From Cryptomeria japonica (Eukaryota > Streptophyta > Pinopsida > Cupressales > Cupressaceae): 64,000 bases of DNA. The position numbers and the translations under genes were made by a program. Within the stretch, counting starts at the first letter, position 1. Every line of letters begins with the position of its first letter. Under the pieces are notes generated by a model that saw only the letters and a list, made by a program, of their open reading frames with translations, searched no databases and had not been told where the DNA came from. This document shows, in pieces, positions 1 to 11,805 of this stretch. The DNA lies in assembly GCF_030272615.1 (NCBI RefSeq), contig NC_081415.1, positions 190,678,270-190,742,269 on the forward strand. Direction: 5' to 3'.

Positions 1-1383
1 TACCGGAACAAGATGGATGAAGAAGGTAATATTGTGAGGCATAAAGATAGACTAGTGTGCAAAGGATACTCTCCAGTAGAAGGGATTGAGTTTGAAGAAA
101 CATTTGTAACGGTGGCTATATTAGAAGCAATTGGGATTTTTCTAGCTTACTCTACCTACAAGGGGTATAAAGTATATCAAATGGATGTAAAACCTGCTTT
201 TCTAAATGGAAATTTAGAAGAAGTATACATGAAGCAACCAGAAGTATTTCTACTGCATGATGATGAAACATTTGTGTGTTGATTAAAGAAGGCTTTGTAT
301 GGTTTAAAGAAAGCTCCCAGAGCATGGTACTCAATATTAGATCAGTATCTGAAAGAGTAGGGATTCAAAAAGGGGAGTGCTGACATCAATCTGTATATAA
401 GGAAAGATGGGAATCACATGATTATTGTGGTTGTGTATGTAAAAAACATCATCTTTGGAGGCAACAAGGATACTCTCTGCAAAGAGTTTGTTGATCAGAT
501 GCAGTCAGAATTTGACATGTCAATGCTTGGTGAATTGACTTACTTCCTTGGCCTGTAGATATTACAGAAAGATAAAGGAATCTTTATCTCACAAGTCAAG
601 TATGCAAAGGAGATGTTGAAGAAATTACAACTGGAAGATTGCAAATTGGTAAGTACCCCCATGGTGATTGGCAGCAAATTGAGTAAGAATGATGAATCAC
701 CAGTAGTGGATCAAACTCTATACAGATCCATGATAGGAAGTCTATTGTATCTAACTACTTCAAGACCAGATATAGTTCAGGCAGTATGCATGGTAGCCAG
801 ATTCCAAGCTGCACCAAAGCAGTCACACATGAATGTTGTTAGCAGAATTTTTAGGTATTTACAAGGAATTCTCAGCTATGGTTTGTGGTATCCTAAACAA
901 GGAGATTTTATCTTGGAAGCATACACTGATGGTGATTGGGCATGATGCATTGATGATAGAAAGAGCACAAGCATCAGTGCACTCTTTCTAGGTGACCAAC
1001 TGGTCTCTTGGCATAGCAAGAAGCAAGACTCAGTCTCCTTATCTATTGTTGAAGCTGAGTACATTGTTGCTACTACATGATGCTCTCAAGTGCTTCGGAT
1101 GAAGCAGACTCTCAAAGATATATAGGTGGACATCACTGAACCTATTCTCATCTGGTGTGACAATTCGAGTGAAATCAACATAGCAAAGAAGCTGGTCATG
1201 CATTCCAGAATAAAACATATTGCTATCAAATATCACTTTCTCTGAAAAAAGGTTGAAGAGCAGGAGGTAATGATAGACTATGTTCCTACTAGTGAACAAG
1301 TAGCAAACATTTTCACCAAACCACTATTGATAAGCATGTTTGAATACCTTCGACACAAGATGGGAGTTGTCTCATCTACCTAG
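1..1383 (+). pseudogene. P0 pol remnant: reverse transcriptase and RNase H
   Basis: The translation follows the Copia RVT_2 domain (QMDVKPAFLNGNLEE near 180-230, ALYGLKKAPRAWY near 293-328) and then RNase H (SRPDI near 763, YTDGDWA near 925, DDRKSTS near 952, FTKPL near 1313). In-frame stops occur near 280, 358, 556, 943 and 1078. The catalytic Tyr-x-Asp-Asp box reads YVKN near 435-446, so both aspartates are lost. It once copied the element's RNA into DNA; it cannot now. The final stop of the reading frame is at about 1381. Confidence 0.85.
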
Positions 1384-1401
1384 AAAGATTTTATGTGACT
1401 C

Positions 1402-1527
1402 AGGGGGAGCTTGATATGGGTCAAAGGGGGAGTGCGCAAGCACCCTTTGTCATTGTGTCAAAGGGGGAGAAATCTACCGCTATGGAGTGGATCATGAGAA
1501 GTTGACATCAATGCCAAAGGGGGAGAT
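1402..1527 (+). other. P0 iterated polypurine tracts
   Basis: Four purine tracts of the form CARRGGGGGAG occur between the end of pol and the 3' LTR, near 1402, 1424, 1459 and 1514. The last one is directly followed by the LTR start. Repeated polypurine tracts before the 3' LTR are a known hallmark of plant Sireviruses; the last tract is expected to prime plus-strand DNA synthesis. Confidence 0.75.
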
Positions 1528-2811
1528 TGTTGGCATTTTGGCACTAAGTTGTCATTGATGTCAACCGGCATGATGGAGATCCACATAAGGGTGAGCATAA
1601 AGAATGAAGGTCTATCGATCTGAAGGATGGTTGCTTGTTTATGATGAAGAGGGAGAATGTTAAAAGTTGTCTCACACTACCGGAGGTGAAGATGTGGCAA
1701 GTGTGTTGTGGTTGGTGAAGCCTCATCAACGGGGTTGATGAAATAGATAATCACCATTAATGAAGGAGCCACATATCATGGGATTGCACCTGATTGATTG
1801 TGGCTCGAGGAAGAAGGAATGACAGAGGAAGATCAGGGTGCATTTGGTGCCTAAATCAAGGCGAAGGAAATCCAATTCAAGATGTTCTCATAAAGGAAAC
1901 TTCTGGAACACTTTATGTGTCATCTAACTTAATGACAGAAAATATGATTCGTGATTGCCACTCTGAGAAAAACATGTATTGGATAATGAAAACCACATGC
2001 AGATGAAGTCTTCAAGGATAGGTGATTGATCCAAGAAAGGGGAGATTGGATCTCATGAAGATTGTGTCAGAAAGAGAAAACCCTAACCGCTCATGTTTTT
2101 GAATTGCATTCTGGTGGGAAAACAAAGAATAAGAAATGAGAGCTCTGGACAGAAGTTGTTCATTGATGCTATGAAGATTGAGCAAAGAAGAGAAGAGAGA
2201 GCAAGAAAGGAGAAAAATTGATATGGTGTTTTGAGCAAGTTGTAGTGTGGTGGGAAAGAAGATCGGTGAGAGGATTCTATCGACAATATTATAGTCTGGC
2301 AGTTGAGCCTAACCGGTAAGGTATGGCAGAGCAGGCAGCATCCTAGTGTGACACTATGTGTTGAGATATTGTGTGTGAAAGGGAGAGAAAGATAATAGAG
2401 AGTTATTTGATTCAAGAGTTGCAGAATTCATTTGCAACAAGAAGCCTTAATTGTATTCAAATAGTATTTTAATATATATATCACCAAGTTGAAGCTTGGT
2501 GCAGGGGTTGGTTCTCCTTGGGTTGGTGCCCAAAATCTTTGTAAATCTATGTTTTACTTGTGAGGCTGGATTGAAGCAGTAGTCTTCAATGGCTTTTCTC
2601 ATCGAGGTTTTTTCCATTTTGGGTTTTCCTCATAAATCTGGTGTTGTGAGTTACTTGTGTATGTATGGTCTCTTTGGCTTTCTTTCTTGTATTACCGGTT
2701 TGACCATTTAAGTGATTAAGTAAATAACTGATATTCTCAAGTTAGATCACAAGAAGAAAAATTTAGGAACCACTGATTCACCCCCCTCTTAGTGGTACTC
2801 TATGTTCAACA
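1528..2811 (+). repeat. P0 3' LTR
   Basis: The LTR begins TGTTGGCATTTTGG directly after a polypurine tract and ends TTCAACA at 2811, about 1284 bp. Near its end it has the run ATTCACCCCCCTCTTAG (from about 2775), a motif that also occurs close to the U5 end of the P1, M, A and B LTRs. No partner LTR is in the window, so the start and end come from the TG..CA ends and the adjoining P1 sequence. Confidence 0.75.
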
Positions 2812-3612
2812 TGCCTAATGGGTGGATGGATCTGCAGTTTGAGTAAAGGCAGATTGAAGCTTAAGAAGGATCTGATCAAACAGATGTAGTGTTATTCAAA
2901 CAGATCAAGAAAACCTATTATTTTCTAACAATAACAACAGAAATTGAAATCCCCTAACTGGGTAAGCTCTAACAAGCTTGGTTACTTTCTAAATCCTCTA
3001 ACAAGGTGGTTCATTAGTTTGGATTCTCAAATCCTCCAATGAAGTTACTCCTAATAGGGTATTGTGTTTTTCATCAAGGCATATTTGTAAATCCCTTAAC
3101 TGGGTGATTCCTAACCGAAATTAGTTCTTAACAAGACTTATTGTAAGAGCTTTAACAGGCTTGGCTCCTAATAGGGCCAACTTCAGAAGAGTTCAAATAG
3201 CTATCCTTGTGAGTTTTATCTCACTGCGGTTTTTACCTATTTGGGTTTTCCACGTATAAATATTTGTGTCAAGTGGTGAATGCTTTTGTGGTTATGATCT
3301 TATTTGTTGATTTGATTAACTACTTAACTATTCTGATAAGGCATGATAATTGGAAGAATTGAGAGATGAATATGTTGACATATGATTAAGCATTTTTTAT
3401 GTTTAAAAGATTGAATTTGTTTACTATTAAGTTGTCATAATAGTCAAATCAGTTGATGTTTGTTAATGTTGAGTATTGATCTTCATAAGTGAAAGTTTAC
3501 TTTGTGAGTTTGAATTTGAACTTGGGAGTTGTATCAATTTTTTAAGTATACAGATTCACCCCCCCCACCTCTTAGTATTCTACTAGATACTTATTCTTTC
3601 ATCATATCATCA
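2812..3612 (+). repeat. P1 5' LTR, 3' portion
   Basis: This matches the 3' LTR of P1 from about 19139 to 19658 and 27449 to 27744, and is followed by a primer binding site. The first roughly 640 bp of the LTR are missing here because P0 inserted at 2811/2812; they should lie left of the window. It contains a run of short degenerate repeats around 2950-3180 of the kind CTAACNNGG (for example CCTCTAACAAGG, CCTTAACTGGG). The U5 end has a C-run near 3550 and ends ATCATCA. Confidence 0.8.
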
Positions 3613-3614
3613 AT

Positions 3615-3627
3615 TGGTATCAAATTG
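3615..3627 (+). other. P1 primer binding site (tRNA-Met type, decayed)
   Basis: TGGTATCAAATTG lies two bases after the LTR end. The plant Copia primer site complementary to initiator tRNA-Met is TGGTATCAGAGC; the first eight bases match and the rest is mutated. Confidence 0.7.
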
Positions 3628-3683
3628 TCTCAGGTCCTCTTTAACCTAAAGCTTAACAGCTTGAGGAAAAGATCTTGTAGATC

Positions 3684-4600
3684 ATGATGAAGAAAGAAGG
3701 TCCGAAGTTCAACAAAGATAACTATAGGATATGGAGTGACAGAATGAAGATTTACATTAAGATTCTTGGTAGTTAGTATTGGGATCATATAGAAACTAAG
3801 TATACTGCACCTACTGGAACTTTGACTGATGATCAGAAGAAAGAACAGCGAGAGAATCATCAAGCATTAGAGGCTATTTTCAGTTCCCTGTCTAATGTTG
3901 AATATGTAGACATTCATGGTCTTGAAACTACATATGATGTATGGAAAAAACTTGAAGAGATTTATAGTGATGATGAACATGTTAAGATTTCCAAAGAGGA
4001 GAGTTTAAGATGAAATTTTGATGACATGAGAATGTCTGAAGGTGAGAATATCCAGCAGTATGGTCAAAGGATAAAAGAGATAGTTGGTGAAATAAAGAGT
4101 GTAGGAGGGAAAGTGGAAGATGCCATAGTGATCAGTAAGATACTGAGAACCCTACTACCAGTCTATGCTATCCAAGTTGCAGCTATTCAAGAGCTAAAAT
4201 CCATTGACAAAACAAAGGTAACTCTTGCCTCTATCATTGGCAAACTTGCTGCTTTTGAACTAAATGGCTATGATGGTAGTGTACAAAAATTAGAATCTGC
4301 ATTCAAAGTATCTATTTCTAACTCATCTGTGAGAAGAACTAGAGATACCAGCCATAGCTATTAATCTAGATCCAGCAAAGATGCTTATGATGAAGACAGT
4401 TTAGTGGAGCTTGAAGCATTATTGGAAAAATGACTACCTAGAGGCACTAGGAAATACAGAGGTAAGCTACCATTGAAATGTTTTGCTTGCAATAAGATTG
4501 GTCATACAGCAGCTAATTGCCCTAACGGTGAAAATGAATACAAGAGAGACAAATTTAAGAAATATAAGGGTAAAGGCAAGAGAGATTGTCTTGTAGCTAT
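3684..4600 (+). pseudogene. P1 Gag
   Basis: The first ATG after the primer site opens a frame that runs, with stops, as one gag-pol polyprotein in a single phase to about 5918. The Gag part has the UBN2-type capsid region (YDVWKKLEEIY near 3934-3966, AIQELKSIDKTKV near 4180-4218, KLAAFE near 4243-4260). A CCHC zinc knuckle CFACNKIGHTAANC follows at about 4478-4520, which would bind the element RNA. Stops lie near 3774, 4011, 4362 and 4429. One continuous gag-pol frame is usual for plant Copia. Confidence 0.85.
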
Positions 4601-5990
4601 TGACAGTGGTATTACTGATGAAGAATCTGATGATGATGCTAGTGAAGATATTGTGTTTGTAGCTATTAAGGAAGAGATATCAGATCAGAAAGCACTAGTG
4701 TCTAGGATGGATAACTCTGATTATTGGATCATTGATAGTGGTTGTTCATATCACATGACTGGTGATCAGAGAAAATTTATTTCCTTGAAGGAATTTGATG
4801 GCAGTTTTGTCAGATTTGGCAATGACTCACCCTGTATGGTTAAAGGTAAGGGATTAATTTCTCTTAATGGGAAGAGAAATGTTGATAATGTCTATTGGGT
4901 TGAAGGCCTAAAGCACAATCTTATGAGTGTGGCACAACTTAATGACAAAGGATACCCACTGGAGTTTAGAAATGGTCTGTGCAAAATCTTTGACAATAAA
5001 GGTGAATTGATTGCAACTGGGAAACAAACTAGAGGTAATCTATTTCATCTTAATCCTAAAGTTAGCAACTGTTTGATTGCAAAAATAGATGATAGTTGGC
5101 TTTGGCATAGGATATTTTGTCATATAAACTTTGATAACATTGTTAAAGTGAGAAAGTCTAAGACTGTAAGAGGTCTACCTTAGTTAGACAAACTGCTTAA
5201 TGCTCTTTGTAAAGAATGTCAGTTAGGAAAGATGACTTCTTCAACTTTCAAGAGCAAGTCCTTCTCAATAGAGCACTTGTTAGATTTGGTTCATACAGAT
5301 CTATGTGGACCAATAAGAACTAGAAGCATTTCAGGTGATAGATATTTCATGATCTTCACTAATGATTGTTCAAGGATGATGTGGGTCACATTCTTGAAGG
5401 ATAAGAATGAAGCTTTTGGTAAATTCAAGGAATTCAGAGCCTTAGCTGAGAAAGAGAGTGGCAAAAAGATAAAATGTCTGAGAATAGATCAAGGCAGTGA
5501 ATTTACTTTTGAGGAATTCACTAAGTATTGTGATAAGAATGGTATCAAGCGGCATCTTTCTACACCAAGGACACCACAGCAGAATGGTATAGTAGAAAGG
5601 AACAACTAGTCAGTAGTTGAAGCAGATAGAACTATGGTGATACAAGGAAATGTAGCAAAAACATTTTGGAGAGAAGCTGTAAGTACAACGGTCTACACAA
5701 TGAATCAAGTTTTGGTGAAAAGAGGTAAGGATAAGACACCTTATGAGTATGGGTATGGAAGATCACCTGATGTTATCTATTTTAAGATCTTTGGTAGTAA
5801 ATGTTTTATCAAAAGAGGTGATTACATAAGCAAGTTTGAAGCTAAGAGAGATGAAGGCATATTTCCAGGCTATTCCACCAAGAGTAAGGCCTACAAATGC
5901 TTCAATAACCGGACATAGAGAATTGTTGAGAGTGTTGATGTTCATGTAGATGAATGTATTGGAATTTTAGAAGGAGACAATTCAAAGAGA
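4601..5990 (+). pseudogene. P1 protease, GAG-pre-integrase and integrase
   Basis: The aspartic protease active site reads WIIDSGCSYHMTG near 4725-4763. The GAG-pre-integrase zinc region follows with WLWHRIFCHINF near 5098-5133 and CKEC near 5209. The integrase core is recognisable by DLVHTDLCGP near 5285, RIDQGSEF near 5483 and TPQQNGIVERNN near 5572, that is, the D, D and E of the catalytic triad are kept. Stops interrupt at about 5180, 5607 and 5916. Its job was polyprotein cleavage and insertion of the cDNA into the chromosome. Confidence 0.85.
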
Positions 5991-6289
5991 AAGGATGAAG
6001 ATCCTTGCATTTTTCTTTTGGAACCTGAAACTGTTAAATCAAAAATCGGTAAAGCAAATCCTGATGTACTTGTTCAACCGAAACAAAAAAAAAAAATCAG
6101 AGGAAGAAGACAATGAAGAAGCTGAATCTAATGAGAATGATCATGTTATTCCTAGATATGTGGGACTGAATCACAGTCCTAAGAAGATTATTGGGGATAA
6201 GGATGTTGGAATAATAACTAGAAGGAAAATTAGAGAGAACTCTTGCATGATCTCCAACATTGAACCTAGAAGTGCTAAGGAGGCATTTG

Positions 6290-7580
6290 GTGATGATCAT
6301 TGGGTGAAAGCAATGGAGGATGAATTGGATCAAATTGAGAAGAACAACACTTGGACCCTAGTACCTCAACCAGTAAACAAGAATGTTATAGACCTACTAT
6401 ACGGGTGTTCAAAAACAAGTTAAATGAAGATGGTGTTGTAGTTCACAATAGGGAAATATCAGTTTGCAAAGGTTATGCACAAGAAGAAGGAGAAGACTAT
6501 GGTGAATCTTTTGCACCAGTAGCAAGACTGGAAGGAGTTGGAAAATTACTTGCATTTTCATCCCATAAGAAGTTCAAGGTATACCAGATGGATGTTGTCT
6601 ACATTTTTGAATGGGATATTGGAAGAAGAGGTTTATATAGAGTAGCCTGATGGTTATACATTGACAGATAAGGAAGACATGGTATGCAAATTGCATAAAG
6701 CTTTGTATGGATTAAAGCAGGCACCCACAACATGGTATGAAAGGCTTCATACACATCTGATGAAGATAGGATTTGCAAGAACTAGTGATGACAACAACAT
6801 TTATCTCAAGTCTGAAGGAGATGAAATACTGGTCAGTGAAGCATTTGTTGATGACATTATATCTGGAGGTAATGATGTCATGAGAAATATTTTTGTAGAT
6901 GAAATGAAGAATGAGTTTGAGATGTCATTAGTAGGGGAAATAAAAAAATTCATTGGCTTGCAGATACAACAGATGAAGATGGTATTTTCATTACTCAATC
7001 TAAGTATGTGAAAGAGGTTTTGAAGACTTTTGGCATGAGTGACTGTAAAATAGTCGGAACTCCAATGATTACAGGTTGTAAATTTTCCAAGGAAGATGCA
7101 TCTAAGTCTATACATGAAAAGGAATACAGGTCAATGATTGGAAAATTACACTATGTTGTTCATAGTCGACCGAATATTGCCGATGTAGTTGGTATAGTTT
7201 CTAGATTTCAGAAAAATCCAAAGGAAGCACATCTGATAGCAACCAAGAGAATTTTTAGATATCTAAAAGGTACATTTGACTATGGGTGATGATATCCATA
7301 TGGAGGCAATTTTGGTTTAAAGGCATACACTGATGCTGATTGGGCAAGAAATATTGATGACCGAAAGAGTACTACCAGTGGAGTATTCTTTCTAGGAGGA
7401 AGGCTAGTTTCATGGAGTAGTAAAAAGAAGGGTTGTACTTCACAATCTACTGTGGAAGTTGAGTATGTTGTAGCTTACATGAATTGCACACAATGTATTT
7501 GGATGAGACACATTTTGGAAGGCTTTAAGATGAAGATCTCAGAACCTATATAAATTTTGTGTGATAATACAAGTGCAATA
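6290..7580 (+). pseudogene. P1 reverse transcriptase and first part of RNase H
   Basis: RVT_2 begins near 6290 ([18 protein letters not shown]) and continues through [16 protein letters not shown] near 6700-6747. The catalytic box is FVDDI near 6844, so the Asp pair is retained. RNase H begins near 7120 (YRSMIGKLHYV, SRPNIADV) and continues with YTDADWAR near 7326 and DDRKSTTSG near 7357. Frameshifts near 6390, 6650 and 7000 and several stops break the frame. The gene stops abruptly at 7580 inside the DNTSAI motif of RNase H, where solo LTR S is inserted. Confidence 0.85.
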
Positions 7581-10500
7581 TGTAGTACCCCTACTCGTTT
7601 GAACTCGTTAGACTCATATTTATTATTGTTTACTTTCAGTGGATACATTACCATGATGTGGTTTTCAGACTTATATGACATTATTTCATGCTTTATCTAG
7701 ATATGAGATGCATAATTTATTTGCAGTATTTCAATACTTGTAATTTATGGCATTTTATGGATTATTGCTATGTACTGACACTTTACTTTATCTATGCAAT
7801 GTGTAATTATATGTTGTGTGTCTGCGAGTGTATTGGATGCAAGGGGATAGTTTTCCTTCGCTGAATGTCGCGATTCTCCTTCATCAGTGTGTATGTCATG
7901 TCTTCTATATAGTATATATGCATGTGTGGTTCGGTGATGCAAGATATTGCAAGTACAAGTATCGGGTAGGTACGGGGTATCGTCTCCACCTGGCTTCACA
8001 GGTCTAAGCATGCCTTATATTGTTCGATGGAAGTGGAGGAGATAGTAGTTGACCCTATTTTATTTAGTTACACTCGTATGAGTGTCGTCAGTTGGTTGTC
8101 CTATCAGTTTGTTCAACCTTCGTATTTTTGTCATTTGATCTTCTTATGAGTCTTTTCTTTGATTTGCTCTGTTGTTTGTTTAGTGGTTTTAATTAATTAA
8201 TTAAATTTATGGTATTACCTCATAGTTGAATTGTTTATGCATTGAGATTATAAATTTAGTTAATTAAAAGAAATTATTAAATTAAGTTGCAAGTTGCATG
8301 ATATTAGAAATATATTTTATTAAAGTTTTTGTGGAAAAATAAATTAAATTAATTGTATTTATTATTTCCTAGAATTATAAATAAATAGAAGAATAAAAGA
8401 ATAAATAAACAAATGAATAAAAGAATTAATTAGAACTAAAGTATTGTTTTAATTCTTTATTTAGAAAATTAATTAATTTGCATGAGAAAAGAAAAGAAAG
8501 AATAATGATTTTTAATTATTGCATGTTAGCTTATCTTTTGTTCTAAAATTAGAAAATAAAATAAAATTACTTTATTCTAAATTTAGGTTTTTTGAGAAAA
8601 AGCTATTGAACCTAGAATTTTACTTTAAATAGGGGAATAGGTCTTTATTTTAGGGACATAGGAAACAGGTCAGGAATTTAGGTGAAGAAATTTATTGGAA
8701 GCTTATTGGAAAGATTAGGGCTCTTCTACAGATTTCTTCCAAGAAAGCTATACCAGGTTGGGTGGCTTCTTTTGATTGTTGTTTTAAGAAAATATTTTAT
8801 TTCTTTCTTCTTTCTGAATGATGTGTGTGTTAAGATGTTTTTCAAATCTAAAATTTTGTCTAATTATTTCTTGTTCTTGGCTAAAGTCTATTCCTGAAGT
8901 TAATTTCTAGTTTGTGGAAAGAAGTTATTACATGGGTGTTTGTAGATTAAATTTTAAGAAAATTGGAAAAAGTTATTATGGCAAATTTCACCAAGATTTG
9001 GGAGGAATGGGATTTACCAGAGAAACCATTCCCTCTTGTTTGATTTTTGTTTCGATATTTGGCTATGGCAATCCTTTTTAATATCTGTGTATCTTTGTGA
9101 TATAATTAGTTATTATAGAAAGAAATTTAATCATTAATTAAATTTATTGGGTTATTTAATTTTGGAAAAAAATAGTTTATTTAATTATTTAAAAAAAAAT
9201 TGTATTAAATAAAATTCTATGGAAGTGAATTTTATTGGAATTGGAAATTTATTTTTATTGTATTTAAAAAAAGAAAAAGTAAATAAATAAATAAAATTAA
9301 AAAAAATAAAAAATTAATTAAAAAATAATTAAAAAAAGAAAAATTAACGAAAAAAAAAAAATTAAAAATTAAACAAAAAAATTAATTAAAAAATAAAATA
9401 AAAATAAATAAATAAAATATTATATATATAGTATTTTATGTGGTTTTAATTATGTTATTTTGGAAATGAAAGATATTTCAAATTAAATCATCTTTTTATT
9501 ATATGTTCTAATGTGATATAATTATATAATATTATATTCATAGAATATATATATTTATGTAATTATATTATATTATTATATATAATTTGGAATTTGGAAT
9601 TTAATTTAGATTATTGATATAATCTAATCGGGTTTATTTGTAAATTAATCATGAAGATATAATTAGGGGGTTAATTTTAATGTGATTTTATTTAACTTTA
9701 TTGGACAAATGACAAAATTGATTTCTTTGTATTAATATAGTTTTATTTTCTTATTTTCTAGAAAATCTTTAATTGCAAGTTATTTATGTTTTTGGCTATT
9801 TAAAGAAAAGATTGTCTATAGTAGGATCTTGTGTAAATGGTGTTTGCAGTCAAGCTTAATTTCATTGCTATTCTGGTTGAGTTGTCATTATGTCATATGT
9901 TGATATATCTCCTTGGTCAAGTGTTGTTGTATAACCCCGTTGATGTGAGCCATTGTGTGTTTTGTCCAGATGGTCAATCTTGGGTTAGTGATTATGTATC
10001 CTTCACCTGTGCTTTGTCAGGATTGTTTATGGTTGTTTGTTTCGCCATAGAGTTCTCGTAGAGAGAGACATTTCCTGTTAGTGTCTTATGAGAGAGAGTG
10101 GCTTTCGAGCGGGGGCTGTGCCCAAAGTGGATGACACGATAACCCGTCGAAAGTCTGTTAAAAAGTGATAACCTAATAATTGATTAGGGGGTGGGTAAAT
10201 TAAATATTAATTAAGATAAATGTACCTCATACATAGGTGAGTGCTTGTACAGGGCTCATAATGTTACGAGAAGGCCTGGAATGGCAAACTTACCACCTTG
10301 TCTTCACGAAAGGATTGGTAGGTCCGCACGAGACTTAGCTGGAACCGGAGGCTCGGGAGAGGTTACTGGGAGAAACCCAAGGATGGGGGTCGGGACCTAT
10401 GGAGGCTATACCATGGTAACCATCAAGCTATGCAATGACACTCTCTTCTTAGAGTCACTAGCGTTTTGTGAGTTGAGTCACATGGATGTTTGCAGAGTCT

Positions 10501-11172
10501 TGTAGTCTTTTTTTACTTGTCTTACTTTGCTTGCTTGAGGGTTTTCTACTATCTCCTAGCACGGTAGGGTGGTTCCATTTCAAGATCACATGGTTGGGTG
10601 GTAGTGCCACTTCCCATCGGATGTTCTAGATTGTATCTTCAGGCGAGGAAAGGCTTCGCTGGTGTTTTGGTTTGTGGTTCATGTACCAGCTCTTGTTCCA
10701 AATCATTGTTCAGTTGAGACCTTGTGGTCATTGTATCAGACTTTTATGTAACCTTGATATTGTATCTTTGTAACCAATGGTATTATTGGAAGCCATGTAT
10801 TTATGGATATTGTAATATTATTATGTCAGTGAAATGAATGTTATTGTTTTGATCTTATGTTTAAATGGTTTATGGAAATTGGATACATTGGAATACTTTT
10901 ATTTCTTTATTATGAAATTTGGATGTATGTGTAGTTTTAAACTTAAGTGTTCAATTTATCTAATTAAATGGATTAACTGTGGTGTTAATATAATCTATGA
11001 AATTAGTCTTCGTTGGTTACCCTTAGGAAAACATATGGTAGACTTTCGTTGTGTTGTTAAACATGCAATGGTTTTAGTTAGTGCACTTAGTCTTTAACAA
11101 AAAAAAAATTATTTCACCCTTTAGTTGCCTAGTTGTGTTGTTTTCCTTTAGAGTTCCTCGTGGGGCATTACA
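7581..11172. mobile_element. S: 3.6 kb solo LTR, probably Gypsy, inserted in P1 RNase H
   Basis: The insert begins TGTAGTACCCC and ends GGGGCATTACA; the termini are imperfect inverted repeats (9 of 11 match). It is flanked by the direct repeat CAATA (7576-7580 and 11173-11177), and removing it rejoins the RNase H reading frame of P1. There is no convincing coding sequence or second LTR inside. Most of 8150-9800 is very AT-rich, with an A-rich tract at about 9230-9430; 10080-10700 is more GC-rich. The best reading is a solo LTR of a large Gypsy-type element. A non-autonomous element without genes is the alternative. Strand is not determined. Confidence 0.7.
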
Positions 11173-11393
11173 CAATAAATATTTCTTAGAATCTTGTTTT
11201 GCACGCAAGGACTAAGCACATTGAATTGAAGTATCACTTTTTGAGGGAAAAAGTTCAAAGTAAAGATGTTATCTTAGAGCATGTTTCTACTCAGGAGCGG
11301 CTTGTAGATATCTTTACCAAACCTCTGCCTAAGACAACTTTTGAGTATCTTCAAATTCAGTTGGGGGTTGTCCCTCTTCATGAAGTTAGTTGA
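11173..11393 (+). pseudogene. P1 RNase H, C-terminal end
   Basis: This continues RNase H after the S insertion. The translation runs NISXNLVLHARTKHIELKYH near 11180-11235 and then VSTQERLVDIFTKPLPKTTF near 11284-11342, the usual C-terminus of Copia pol, ending in TGA at 11391-11393. The piece from 11199 on is open. Confidence 0.85.
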
Positions 11394-11464
11394 GCATGAT
11401 GCTGATTGCATCAGTCCCTGAATTTCTTGCAAAATCTTACATGGATTGATTATTTTTGGAAGTG

Positions 11465-11748
11465 GATGTATTCCACAGGGGGAGCATCAAGTTGCAGTAT
11501 GTTGATGCATAGTGAGAATTTGGAATTACATGTTTTACTTTCAATTTTGCATTGTTGTCAAAGGGGGAGAAGAATTATGTGATTGAAGAGAAGAATTATG
11601 TGTCTGATTAGGTGAACCAGTGATAGACTAAAGACGGACAGAGCATGGTGAATACTTGGTAATGTAAACTAGGATTCCTATTCACTAATCACAATAGCAA
11701 ATCAGAGGCATTGATATTTGTATTGCCATCAATGCCAAAGGGGGAGGT
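11465..11748 (+). other. P1 iterated polypurine tracts
   Basis: CACAGGGGGAGC near 11473, CAAAGGGGGAGAAG near 11559 and CCAAAGGGGGAGG near 11734 lie between the end of pol and the 3' LTR. The last one touches the LTR start. Order and spacing resemble those of P0, M, A and B. Confidence 0.75.
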
Positions 11749-11805
11749 TGTTGGTATTTTTAGTTTATTGGCATTTTGCATATAGATTTCATTAATGATA
11801 TGTTG
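11749..11805 (+). repeat. P1 3' LTR, piece 1
   Basis: It starts TGTTGGTATTTTTAG immediately after the polypurine tract and is cut at 11805 by the insertion of Copia M. The sequence resumes at 18561. Confidence 0.7.

Larger units (their letters stand above)
1..2811 (+). mobile_element. Copia (Sirevirus-like) retrotransposon P0, 3' half
   Basis: This is the 3' half of a Ty1/Copia element whose 5' end lies left of the window. Visible in order are the end of reverse transcriptase, RNase H, four iterated polypurine tracts and a full 3' LTR. The LTR ends abut sequence (from 2812) that matches the interior of the P1 LTR, so P0 inserted into the 5' LTR of P1. The expected TSD is the five bases at 2812-2816; its partner would be outside the window. 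The coding part is full of stops, so the copy is dead. Confidence 0.85.

Noticed and set aside
10245-10505. Open frame of 86 codons in the GC-richer part of S
   Set aside because: No recognisable domain, lies inside a solo LTR, and such frames are expected in GC-richer DNA.
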